Of a DNA stretch of 64,000 bases, positions 49,172 to 56,243 are shown in pieces (within the stretch, counting starts at the first letter, position 1; each line of letters starts with the position of its first letter). Origin of the DNA: Bradyrhizobium quebecense (GTDB lineage Bacteria; Pseudomonadota; Alphaproteobacteria; Rhizobiales; Xanthobacteraceae); assembly GCF_013373795.3 (NCBI RefSeq), contig NZ_CP088022.1, positions 6,758,001 through 6,822,000 of the forward strand. Reading direction: 5' to 3'. A program made the translations under genes and the position numbers. The notes beneath the pieces are model-generated. The model searched no databases and was not told where the DNA came from. It was given only the letters and a program-made list of their open reading frames with translations.

Positions 49172-49246
49172 AGTTCAACTTCGGCATAAATCGCAGCTTC
49201 TTCAGCCCGATAGTCGGACGGGCAGTGCCGTTGGAAGTTTTGGCGC

Positions 49247-49450
49247 TCAGCGCGATCGACGATTAGGCGGTACAAATATCTTCGCCGCCTTGACCCGTTC
49301 CAGTGCCTGCCTGCGGACCGCCAACGTCCCTGAGTCGACAAAGTTTCGCACATCGGAAATATCTCCCGAATGCCCACGCAGCTCGTTCTTCTTGCAAAAA
49401 TCGAGCGACAATTGCTGTGGAGAACTATGGGGCGCGTCTTGCTTTGACAT
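49247..49450 (-). CDS. Small hypothetical protein after avcD (67 aa)
   Basis: Begins 24 bases after the avcD stop, MSKQDAPHSSPQQLSLDFCK, and ends AKIFVPPNRRSR. It is basic and soluble, with no recognised family. Position suggests co-translation with avcD and a role in its control (inference). Confidence 0.5.
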   Translation of the reverse strand: MSKQDAPHSSPQQLSLDFCKKNELRGHSGDISDVRNFVDSGTLAVRRQALERVKAAKIFVPPNRRSR

Positions 49451-49473
49451 ATCAAATATCTGCGCCTGATTCG

Positions 49474-51036
49474 CTAACGAATAGTATCTTCTTTCGCGGA
49501 CAGATCCGCAATGATCTTGGCCTCGTATTCAACAGGCGAGTCCAGCGGTACCTGAAATATCGGAACCGCATTTTTGGATTCCTGCCGCGCGAACTTTCCA
49601 TCCTGCTTACGGGGTGTCGTTTGCCGAAATAACTTCAGATGAAGATGGGGTCCGACCCCATCGTATTGTTGAAAGATGACTTTTGTTCGGTCTTCCGGAT
49701 CTTCAGTAATTGCGTCGCTGTGTAAGGCAATGGCTAGGCTCTTTCGATAAGGCTCGATGTATATCACCTTTGCAATACCTGCTGCGACTATATGCCTTGC
49801 GCAATTATGGCATGGATAAGTGGTTGTAAACATCGTTGCCCCAACAAGGGAATGCCGGCCTTCCCGTGCGACGGCAAGAATGGACTCCATCTCAGCATGA
49901 ATGGAGCGCGAGAACTCTGTCAGGTCATCTACTTCAGTGCCGTCTATTATCTTACGTATCTGCTCAAGCTTTGAGCCTGCCTTGAGCAGCCCAGAATCTA
50001 GCACAAGCTTTGCGATGCGATCACCGATTTTGGTTCGACGCACTTCGTTGTGACAAATTTTGCTACCCCACTTGAAACAACGATGATCCTTGTCTTCAAG
50101 ACCGCGCTTTGCTTGATCCCAAACATTCTGATCGTCTTCGGTATACAATCCACCACGAAACTTTGGAACATCATTCCAACCTACCGAAATCAATTCACCG
50201 GTTGCCGAGATAATGGCTGCTCCGACTTGCCGTGACATGCACGCTGATCCCGCCATCGCGGCAGTCGCTTCATACATCGCCGACTCAAATTTGGTTGGTG
50301 TGTGAATATTCGTGTCGAAAATGATCTCTAAATATCGATTGAGACGACGTTTCAATTCATCTTCTTTTTTATCGTTACAAATGAAAAAGTCGGAGAGCAC
50401 AAATATCTTTCGGGTCATTTGACCGAACGTCGCTACTTCGCCCTGATCCCGATCCACGACTGTCTGCACGTCCTTCTCATCTGCGCCCTTGTCCACCAAG
50501 CGTTTCTTTCGAATCTCGTCCGGCGCAAATACTCCAAACAGCAAGAGGGTCTCGCGATAAATTTGGCGCAATAGTGCGAGTTCTTCCGCATTTTTCAGTG
50601 AGTCTATAATGTAAGCTCGGCGTCCGGGCATTAGGCTGCCGTCCGCCGTAGTGCCACCTCGCTCACCCCGAAACTTAGCGATTCTTTCGACAGCTTTCTC
50701 CGCCAAATAATTGTTTCCGAACTTCGACCGAAGCTCATTCCCCGCATTCTGCATCACGTTGATGTAGTTGTTAATCGGAATAGCGACAGGCGGCGTTATG
50801 CTAACGCGACGCGCCTCAGCGCGAATAATATCGCTCATGCCGATTATTGGGGCAACGTCATACCCGAACTGTTGGATCAATATCTCCGCGATGTATCTGG
50901 CCGAAGTTGAAACGCCTGATCCTACTGGACCAACAAGCGCGATGACGAGCTCTTGCGAGAGTCTTTCGGAGATTTCATTGGCTAGTTTTTGCTGCTCTTC
51001 GACCGCTCTCGGTCGCAAGACGATTGGCTCAACCAC
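49474..51036 (-). CDS. avcD: AvcD-like antiphage dCTP/dCMP deaminase
   Basis: Two-domain protein, 520 residues. The N-terminal P-loop domain has GPVGSGVST at residues 36-44. The C-terminal deaminase has the zinc site HAE at 380-382 (RSIHAEMESIL) and PCHNC at 408-412 (TTTYPCHNCARH). This matches AvcD, which depletes dC nucleotides during infection and is normally restrained by a small RNA, AvcI (established in Vibrio). The codon use is AT-richer than core genes. The upstream gap (51,037-51,380) is where an AvcI-like RNA would lie. No sign of truncation. Confidence 0.9.
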   Translation of the reverse strand: MVEPIVLRPRAVEEQQKLANEISERLSQELVIALVGPVGSGVSTSARYIAEILIQQFGYDVAPIIGMSDIIRAEARRVSITPPVAIPINNYINVMQNAGNELRSKFGNNYLAEKAVERIAKFRGERGGTTADGSLMPGRRAYIIDSLKNAEELALLRQIYRETLLLFGVFAPDEIRKKRLVDKGADEKDVQTVVDRDQGEVATFGQMTRKIFVLSDFFICNDKKEDELKRRLNRYLEIIFDTNIHTPTKFESAMYEATAAMAGSACMSRQVGAAIISATGELISVGWNDVPKFRGGLYTEDDQNVWDQAKRGLEDKDHRCFKWGSKICHNEVRRTKIGDRIAKLVLDSGLLKAGSKLEQIRKIIDGTEVDDLTEFSRSIHAEMESILAVAREGRHSLVGATMFTTTYPCHNCARHIVAAGIAKVIYIEPYRKSLAIALHSDAITEDPEDRTKVIFQQYDGVGPHLHLKLFRQTTPRKQDGKFARQESKNAVPIFQVPLDSPVEYEAKIIADLSAKEDTIR

Positions 51037-51380
51037 AGCTTCCTCCCGGTTTTGTTGATAACCTTCCCAGTAAGATCACGGGTTGCCTTTGAAATATTGG
51101 TGACGTTCGCGCGCCGAGTTCTCTCGCGGAGGCGAACAGGATTAGCTGAAAATCAGCCATCTACAACCCCCGCCAGGCAGAAGGTGAGTTTGCTACCCAA
51201 TGCCGGATTGACGTGTTGGGCGACGAAAGGGAACCTCGGCTGCGACCGCCCTCACACTCGAAAAAATAGGTAATCTTGACCGGGTAAGGCGCCCAAGGGC
51301 TTGACTCGATTGGTTGCCCGGTAACACTCTGTCATCCATTGCGTGTATTGCAGAATAAACAAAGCATTGCGAGGGGCAGG
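51037..51380. other. Divergent leader between avcD and an unknown gene
   Basis: About 340 bases without a gene, containing the right copy of the flanking direct repeat. It is the likely site of avcD promoter elements and of any AvcI-like RNA. I see no unambiguous structure for it. Confidence 0.5.
51083..51118 (+). repeat. Module-flanking direct repeat, right copy
   Basis: TTGCCTTTGAAATATTGGTG continuing ACGTTCGCGCGCCGAG, 47 bases upstream of the avcD ATG. Near-identical to 46,600-46,641. Confidence 0.7.
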
Positions 51381-51722
51381 ATGGCGCGCAGCTCGAGGGG
51401 TATATCAACCCCATACAGAGGAAGCCCATCTCTTTCAAAGAGGGTTACTAGCTCAACGGTGAAAGAGTGCGTTCGAGCGGCAATCGACGAACCGCACATT
51501 GATCTGAATATTGCTATTTCACGGGTGTATGGCGGGAACGACCCAGCTGAGCAGATGTGGGATGACGTCTGCCAATACAGAACGTTTATAGATGATGGCC
51601 TCAGTAACAAGCAGACCGGCTTAAAGCTTTCGGCTGTTGAAGGGACCGTTACTCTTCTCGATTTCGAGAAGAAGATTGAAGCTTGGTACAAGTCGCGAGG
51701 TTGGACGGTAATTCAAGACTGA
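51381..51722 (+). CDS. Hypothetical protein (113 aa)
   Basis: Start ATG 51381 has GAGGGG 5 bases upstream. It begins MARSSRGISTPYRGSPSLSK and contains ISRVYGGNDPAEQMWDDVCQ, then FEKKIEAWYKSRGWTVIQD. It is soluble and of unknown family. The gap to the secreted-protein gene that follows is 26 bases, so they may be co-transcribed. Confidence 0.6.
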   Translation: MARSSRGISTPYRGSPSLSKRVTSSTVKECVRAAIDEPHIDLNIAISRVYGGNDPAEQMWDDVCQYRTFIDDGLSNKQTGLKLSAVEGTVTLLDFEKKIEAWYKSRGWTVIQD

Positions 51723-51748
51723 AACAGTTGCTGGCAGGGCGGGGGCAA

Positions 51749-52945
51749 ATGAGCAAGCGACTTTCATTGGTGGCAATTGTTGCCGTGACTACATGCGGCA
51801 TAGCCCATGCTGAACCAAACTCATCTGCAAAAGAGGTATTGTCTCGTATATGTCATCGCGCGGCACTCACCGACGACAACCAAACATTGCGGGATTGCGG
51901 TGCATTTTTTGCTACAAAGCGGAGTAACCGCGCTACTGAAATCAAAGCGGCCCAGAGCAAGTTGAGCAATCTCGGACCCGAAAGTGCGCGGGCAGAACTT
52001 CCGCCAACTCTAAACAACCAAACTCCGCCCAGAGATGCTGAACCGAAGCGCTTGTTTGTACGAGCCGATGCCATCGATAATTTCTGGTATTCATTGGCTC
52101 CTCCGGGCGCCGGGCTAACGGGTGTCCAAGGCGCTTCCGTGAGCTACACAAATGATCGGTTGGCCGACACACAGTCAGCGACCATAAACGGCCGAGTCAG
52201 TTACCTTTTAGTTCCTCCGAGTGTTTCCGACCTGGACAAGGGATACGAATACGCCTTCGCGGGGTGGATTTCAGGCAACGGGACTTGGAAGCAGCCGCTA
52301 AAGAGACCCGAGAACACTGCGCTCAAGATTGGTGCAGACAGCCAGCTCAGAATTATAAGTGACGACCTCTTTGCTTCAGGACGCCATTGGGACAACTATT
52401 TTGGCTTCGATCCTTATGTTCTAACCGATTTTCGTGGTTTGGAACGAACGGGGGGACTCAATTTCAGTTGGGAGCCGGTCATTCCCGAGCTTCATTTGGG
52501 AGCTGGGAAGACAACGGGATATGTTCAGGTTTTTTGGAATTTTAGGCCAGAGTTCGATCTGCGCGATGTTTCTGATCCTGGCGTTACCAATCAGCGGAAG
52601 GGTTTTTATGAATGGCTCGGTTATGCTGCGCGAGGGACGGTGCTATTTTTGCCTCTTCCTACCGGGAATGCATGGATCGATACATGGCTCGTAAATAGGT
52701 TCACGCTGATTGGCACCGCTCAATATTATTGGGATGCTCGTTCCTCGATGGACGTTCGCTCCTACTCTGCACAACTTCAATATAATCTTGGTCTCTGCAG
52801 CTTTGACGCGCCTGTCGTTGGAGTCTATCCAGATTGCGCAATAACCGGCGGGTCTACTATTTCGTTAGAGTACGATCACGGGACCGACAGAGATACTCTG
52901 GTCAAGAGCGATCAATACTTGGTCAAGCTCGGATACAAATATTAA
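51749..52945 (+). CDS. Secreted beta-barrel-like protein of unknown function (398 aa)
   Basis: Signal peptide SKRLSLVAIVAVTTCGIAHA. A polar linker is followed by alternating aromatic strands such as DNYFGFDPYVLTDFRGLERT, TTGYVQVFWNFRPEFDL and LISLEYDHG-like segments, and it ends with the aromatic terminus KLGYKY, as in outer-membrane barrels. This suggests an outer-membrane protein, perhaps a phage-surface or export component. The start ATG 51749 follows a G-rich ribosome site; a longer frame to 51683 runs into the previous gene. Confidence 0.55.
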   Translation: MSKRLSLVAIVAVTTCGIAHAEPNSSAKEVLSRICHRAALTDDNQTLRDCGAFFATKRSNRATEIKAAQSKLSNLGPESARAELPPTLNNQTPPRDAEPKRLFVRADAIDNFWYSLAPPGAGLTGVQGASVSYTNDRLADTQSATINGRVSYLLVPPSVSDLDKGYEYAFAGWISGNGTWKQPLKRPENTALKIGADSQLRIISDDLFASGRHWDNYFGFDPYVLTDFRGLERTGGLNFSWEPVIPELHLGAGKTTGYVQVFWNFRPEFDLRDVSDPGVTNQRKGFYEWLGYAARGTVLFLPLPTGNAWIDTWLVNRFTLIGTAQYYWDARSSMDVRSYSAQLQYNLGLCSFDAPVVGVYPDCAITGGSTISLEYDHGTDRDTLVKSDQYLVKLGYKY

Positions 52946-53065
52946 GCGTAACCAACACAACTTAGACCGGCAGCGATTAAGATCTACCGTATGCATACGA
53001 CGAAGACCGCCGGATTGACGCATGCGCGCGGGGACGGCGAGCGCTATGATGGCGTTGCGTGAAGT

Positions 53066-53155
53066 TCAGGCGGCCTGCTGACCGGCGGGCTTGTCGGCTT
53101 GGCGCAGGAGCTTCCATTCCCAGGGCAGCAGTTCGTGCAACAATCGGGGGAAAGG
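53066..53155 (-). pseudogene. IS66-type transposase C-terminal remnant
   Basis: The last 30 or so codons read RLLHELLPWEWKLLRQADKP then AGQQAA and stop. LLPW is the typical end of IS66 transposases. No N-terminal part is adjacent, so it is a fragment unrelated to the complete IS66 next door. Confidence 0.45.
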
Positions 53156-53222
53156 CGGACGTGGCGCGGACAGCCCCTTTCGTGAGCGAATGACGGCGCA
53201 GTCCGGCAAGCAAGTCGCGTGA

Positions 53223-53477
53223 TTAAGCAGGAATGTACGTCAACCTAATCACATCCTCGCCAATCCGATCATTAGCCATAAGGCGGAGCGGCGGCCGGGG
53301 TCGGGCGAAATATGGCTTGCCGTGACCGAGCACGACGGGGTGCAGGTAGATTCGATATTCATCGATCAGGCCAAATTCGGTGAGGCTTTGCGCCAAGTCC
53401 GGCCCAGCAACTTCGATCTCCCCGTCGCGCTCGGCCTTCAGCTGTGAATAAGCCCAAGAGTGACCCCTCCACCGCAA
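53223..53477 (-). pseudogene. Dihydrofolate reductase-like (RibD_C) C-terminal remnant
   Basis: Reads GEIEVAGPDLAQSLTEFGLI, DEYRIYLHPVVLGHGKPYFA and VIRLTYIPA, the last third of a RibD_C/DHFR-like reductase. The N-terminal cofactor region is missing; its first about 12 codons are unrelated. It was probably cut by rearrangements at the island edge. Confidence 0.7.
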
Positions 53478-53736
53478 AAATGAATCAATGGCTTAGCGTG
53501 CCGATCGGCATCGGGACCCCACGCCGATTCACACTTTGTGAAACGCGGGGGCGTCTGGCAACATCGTGCCGAGTCCTCAATATTTCCATGCATTGTCGAG
53601 AGTTCGCACACTTTTTTCGTCTTCGCCCGCTTTGGCTATTGGTCATTCACGCGTAGCTGCTTCAAAGTAAGCGCGATTTTCTTCGCACGCCGGCGGTTTT
53701 GATGGATTGCCCTGGTATCGGGCGATACCGAGCCGT

Positions 53737-55308
53737 TCAGGCAGTGGCGGCTTTGTGGAAGTTGAAGGGCAGCAGGTCTGTAATATCGGCGTCGCCGGCG
53801 CGCTGAGGCAATTCGGTGAGGACGTGGCGCAACCACGCTAACGGCTCGACACGTGAGGCGCGGCAGGTCAGCATCAGGCTATAGACGACGGCACTGGCCT
53901 TGGCTCCGTCCACGGTATCGCTGAACAACCAACTCTTCCTGCCAGTTGCAAAAACCCTGATGTCGCGCTCCAGAAGATTGTTGTCAATCGGCATGCTGCC
54001 GTCCCCGGTGTAGCGCGTCAGATATTCCCATTGGTTTCGGGTGTAGGATACGGCGTCGCCGAGCTTGCTGTCAGGCAAGACCTTCGGGGCCATGTCATCG
54101 AGCCATACTTTGAGAGCATTGAGGATGGGGACACTATGTTGCTGGCGGAAGCGGCGAATGCAGTAGGCCTGTGTTTCACCCTTCTCCGGTATTCCGTCCC
54201 ACGCCCGCCTTTCAACCCGGTAGAGCTGTTCAAAGAACCGCAGCGCTTGCTCGGGCGGACCGCCGCCCTTCTTCCTGGCTTTGAGGGCATCGACAAAGCG
54301 CCGCCGGGAGTGGGCCATGCATCCAATGTGGGTGGCCCCTTCCAGCGTGCGCCATGCGGTATAGCCGTCACTCATTACAATGCCACGGTAATCGCCGAGG
54401 AAGGCTTGCGGGTGGATTTGGCCGCGGCCCGGCTGATAATCCAGAAGAACGATCGGCTCGTGGCTGCCCTTGCCGCTGCGATAAGCCCACATGTACGATG
54501 TGCTGGTGGCCCGTTTGTCCTTCTCCTTGAGGACCTGAACCGTTGTCTCGTCGCCATGGATGAGAGGTTGTGATCTGAGCCGCAGCTTCAGGGCGTCGTA
54601 GATGCGATGCAGATGCTTCTCGCTCGAGCCAATCACCCAGTGGCCCAAAGCGCCGCGGCTGACAGGAACACCTGCACGTTCGAAGGCCTGCGCCAGGCGG
54701 TAGAGCGGCGTGCCATCGACATATTTGTGAACCAGCGCGAACGCCAGCGTCGAGGGCGTGGCAACGCTGCCCGGCAATGGTTGCGGCGGCATCGGCGCGG
54801 TCACGACAGGGGCGTGGATCCCGGTGCGATCGCAATGGCGGCACGCATATTTGAAGCGCACATTCTGTAAAACCTTCGCCTTCACCTCGATATGAAGTTG
54901 CTCGGTGACAGCCTCGCCCATGCGATGCATCTGGCCACGGCAGCAAGGACACGCCTTCTGATCGTCGGACAGGTCATACTCGACGCGCTCACGAGGCAGG
55001 TTCCCCGGCAGCGGCTTGCGGCCGCGCTTCTTTCCCATTGTGTTTTCGACGGGTGGCAAGCCCGTGTCCGGAAGTTCGGCGATATTGTTCGTTTCACTGC
55101 CGGCGTCCTCCTCATCGGAGGCCTGCTCGGCTTCATTGAAGAGACGATCAACATGCTTTTCGCTGCGCGGCGCAAAACGATGCAGGCGTGCCAGCGCCAG
55201 TTCTTCCTCGAGCTTGGCGACGCGGTCGGCGAGTTGATGGTTCTCCGCCTGCAGCGCAGCAATGCGTGCCAACAGCACTTCAACACTCGGATCGCCGGTT
55301 CGATTCAT
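53737..55308 (-). CDS. tnpC: IS66 transposase TnpC
   Basis: 523 residues: N-terminal leucine-zipper-like coiled coil (LLARIAALQAENHQLADRVA), zinc-binding CPCCRGQMHRMGEA and CRHCDRTG, then the DDE-type catalytic core with YTAWRTLEGATHIGCMAHSR and PIDNNLLERDIRVFATGRKS. The C-terminus is intact and ends LPFNFHKAATA, unlike the 53,066 remnant. Appears functional. Confidence 0.95.
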   Translation of the reverse strand: MNRTGDPSVEVLLARIAALQAENHQLADRVAKLEEELALARLHRFAPRSEKHVDRLFNEAEQASDEEDAGSETNNIAELPDTGLPPVENTMGKKRGRKPLPGNLPRERVEYDLSDDQKACPCCRGQMHRMGEAVTEQLHIEVKAKVLQNVRFKYACRHCDRTGIHAPVVTAPMPPQPLPGSVATPSTLAFALVHKYVDGTPLYRLAQAFERAGVPVSRGALGHWVIGSSEKHLHRIYDALKLRLRSQPLIHGDETTVQVLKEKDKRATSTSYMWAYRSGKGSHEPIVLLDYQPGRGQIHPQAFLGDYRGIVMSDGYTAWRTLEGATHIGCMAHSRRRFVDALKARKKGGGPPEQALRFFEQLYRVERRAWDGIPEKGETQAYCIRRFRQQHSVPILNALKVWLDDMAPKVLPDSKLGDAVSYTRNQWEYLTRYTGDGSMPIDNNLLERDIRVFATGRKSWLFSDTVDGAKASAVVYSLMLTCRASRVEPLAWLRHVLTELPQRAGDADITDLLPFNFHKAATA

Positions 55309-55360
55309 CGAATTCTTGAATCTGAACCGTACCGACGCGTCAACCGCTCAACTCGAGAGC

Positions 55361-55714
55361 TCAGCCGGCAACCTGATATTGCCGCACCGGATGGCGGACC
55401 ATCGCATCGATATCGATGCCGTCAAGGATCCAGTGCAATTGCTCCGTCGTCAGCGTGACGATCGCCTCCTGGCGGCGCGGCCATCGGAACCTGTCTTCGG
55501 TCAGCCGCTTCAGGACCAGTACAAAGCCGGACCGATCGAAGAACAGAAGCTTCATCCGGTCGCAACGGCGATTGCAGAACGCAAAAACCGCCGGAGTGAA
55601 TGGATCGAGCGCCATCGTCTCCTGGACCAGGACCGCAAGGCTGTTGATGCCAGCCCGGAAGTCGATCGGCTCACGGTGCAGATAGACCTGCAGGTCATCG
55701 CCCAGTCTAAACAT
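55361..55714 (-). CDS. tnpB: IS66 accessory protein TnpB
   Basis: 117 residues typical of IS66 Orf2: DLQVYLHREPIDFRAGINSL, AVFAFCNRRCDRMKLLFFDR and RFRWPRR. It is needed with TnpA and TnpC for movement. It overlaps tnpA by 8 bases. Confidence 0.94.
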   Translation of the reverse strand: MFRLGDDLQVYLHREPIDFRAGINSLAVLVQETMALDPFTPAVFAFCNRRCDRMKLLFFDRSGFVLVLKRLTEDRFRWPRRQEAIVTLTTEQLHWILDGIDIDAMVRHPVRQYQVAG

Positions 55715-56165
55715 CGCCCAGCGCTCCGATGATCGCCGTCAATGCATCCACATCGCCGCATTCCAGCGCGAGCTTCACGCCATTCGGCAGCGACACGCTC
55801 ACTTTGGCCGGAGAACAAAAAGCTGGAGTCCCTTTGGGTTCCGAACCACGCACTTCATCGTAAGCCGGCAAATCAACCGTCGCCACGCTGTCTTTTCGCG
55901 ACAGGTCCCGCTCGGACTTCCCCTCAAGCTGAACCGGGATGAACGCCGGGCGTGAGGACGGCGGCAGCGACCTGGTCGCGCTGTGCTTCTTGATCCACTT
56001 CCGAAGGAGGTTCGCGTTGACCCCATGTTCGAGTGCAAGCCTCGATACCGAAACCCCAGGCTCAAGGCAGGCCGCGACAAGACGCTCTTTCGATGCCGCC
56101 TCGTAGCGCCGGCGACCGTTCCGGCCGACAAGCCTGACCCGCAGTTTCTGATCATCGTCGCTCAT
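55707..56165 (-). CDS. tnpA: IS66 accessory protein TnpA
   Basis: 152 residues with an HTH motif (ACLEPGVSVSRLALEHGVNA then NLLRKWI). The start 56165 is preferred over a longer frame that runs into the hairpin at 56,171. The C-terminal LPNGVKLALECGDVDALTAI matches IS66 Orf1. Confidence 0.92.
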   Translation of the reverse strand: MSDDDQKLRVRLVGRNGRRRYEAASKERLVAACLEPGVSVSRLALEHGVNANLLRKWIKKHSATRSLPPSSRPAFIPVQLEGKSERDLSRKDSVATVDLPAYDEVRGSEPKGTPAFCSPAKVSVSLPNGVKLALECGDVDALTAIIGALGDV

Positions 56166-56170
56166 CACAA

Positions 56171-56196
56171 GGTGTCCACCTATTTTGGTGGACACC
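56171..56196 (-). promoter_or_regulatory. Perfect hairpin before tnpA
   Basis: 10-base-pair perfect palindrome GGTGTCCACC / GGTGGACACC with a 6-base loop, 6 bases upstream of the tnpA ATG. It could block translation of transposition genes when read through from outside. Confidence 0.6.
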
Positions 56197-56243
56197 TCAT
56201 GCATCAGGACTCTCAAAAGCAAAAGGTGCGGAGAAATTCGCGC

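Noticed and set aside
49114..49455. A 113-residue frame overlapping the DUF4065 and 67-residue genes
   Set aside because: It overlaps a recognised gene at its end and lacks domain features; the 67-residue frame fits the spacing after avcD better.
54031..54573. A 180-residue plus-strand frame in tnpC
   Set aside because: It is the antisense reading of the IS66 transposase core; no independent motif is present.
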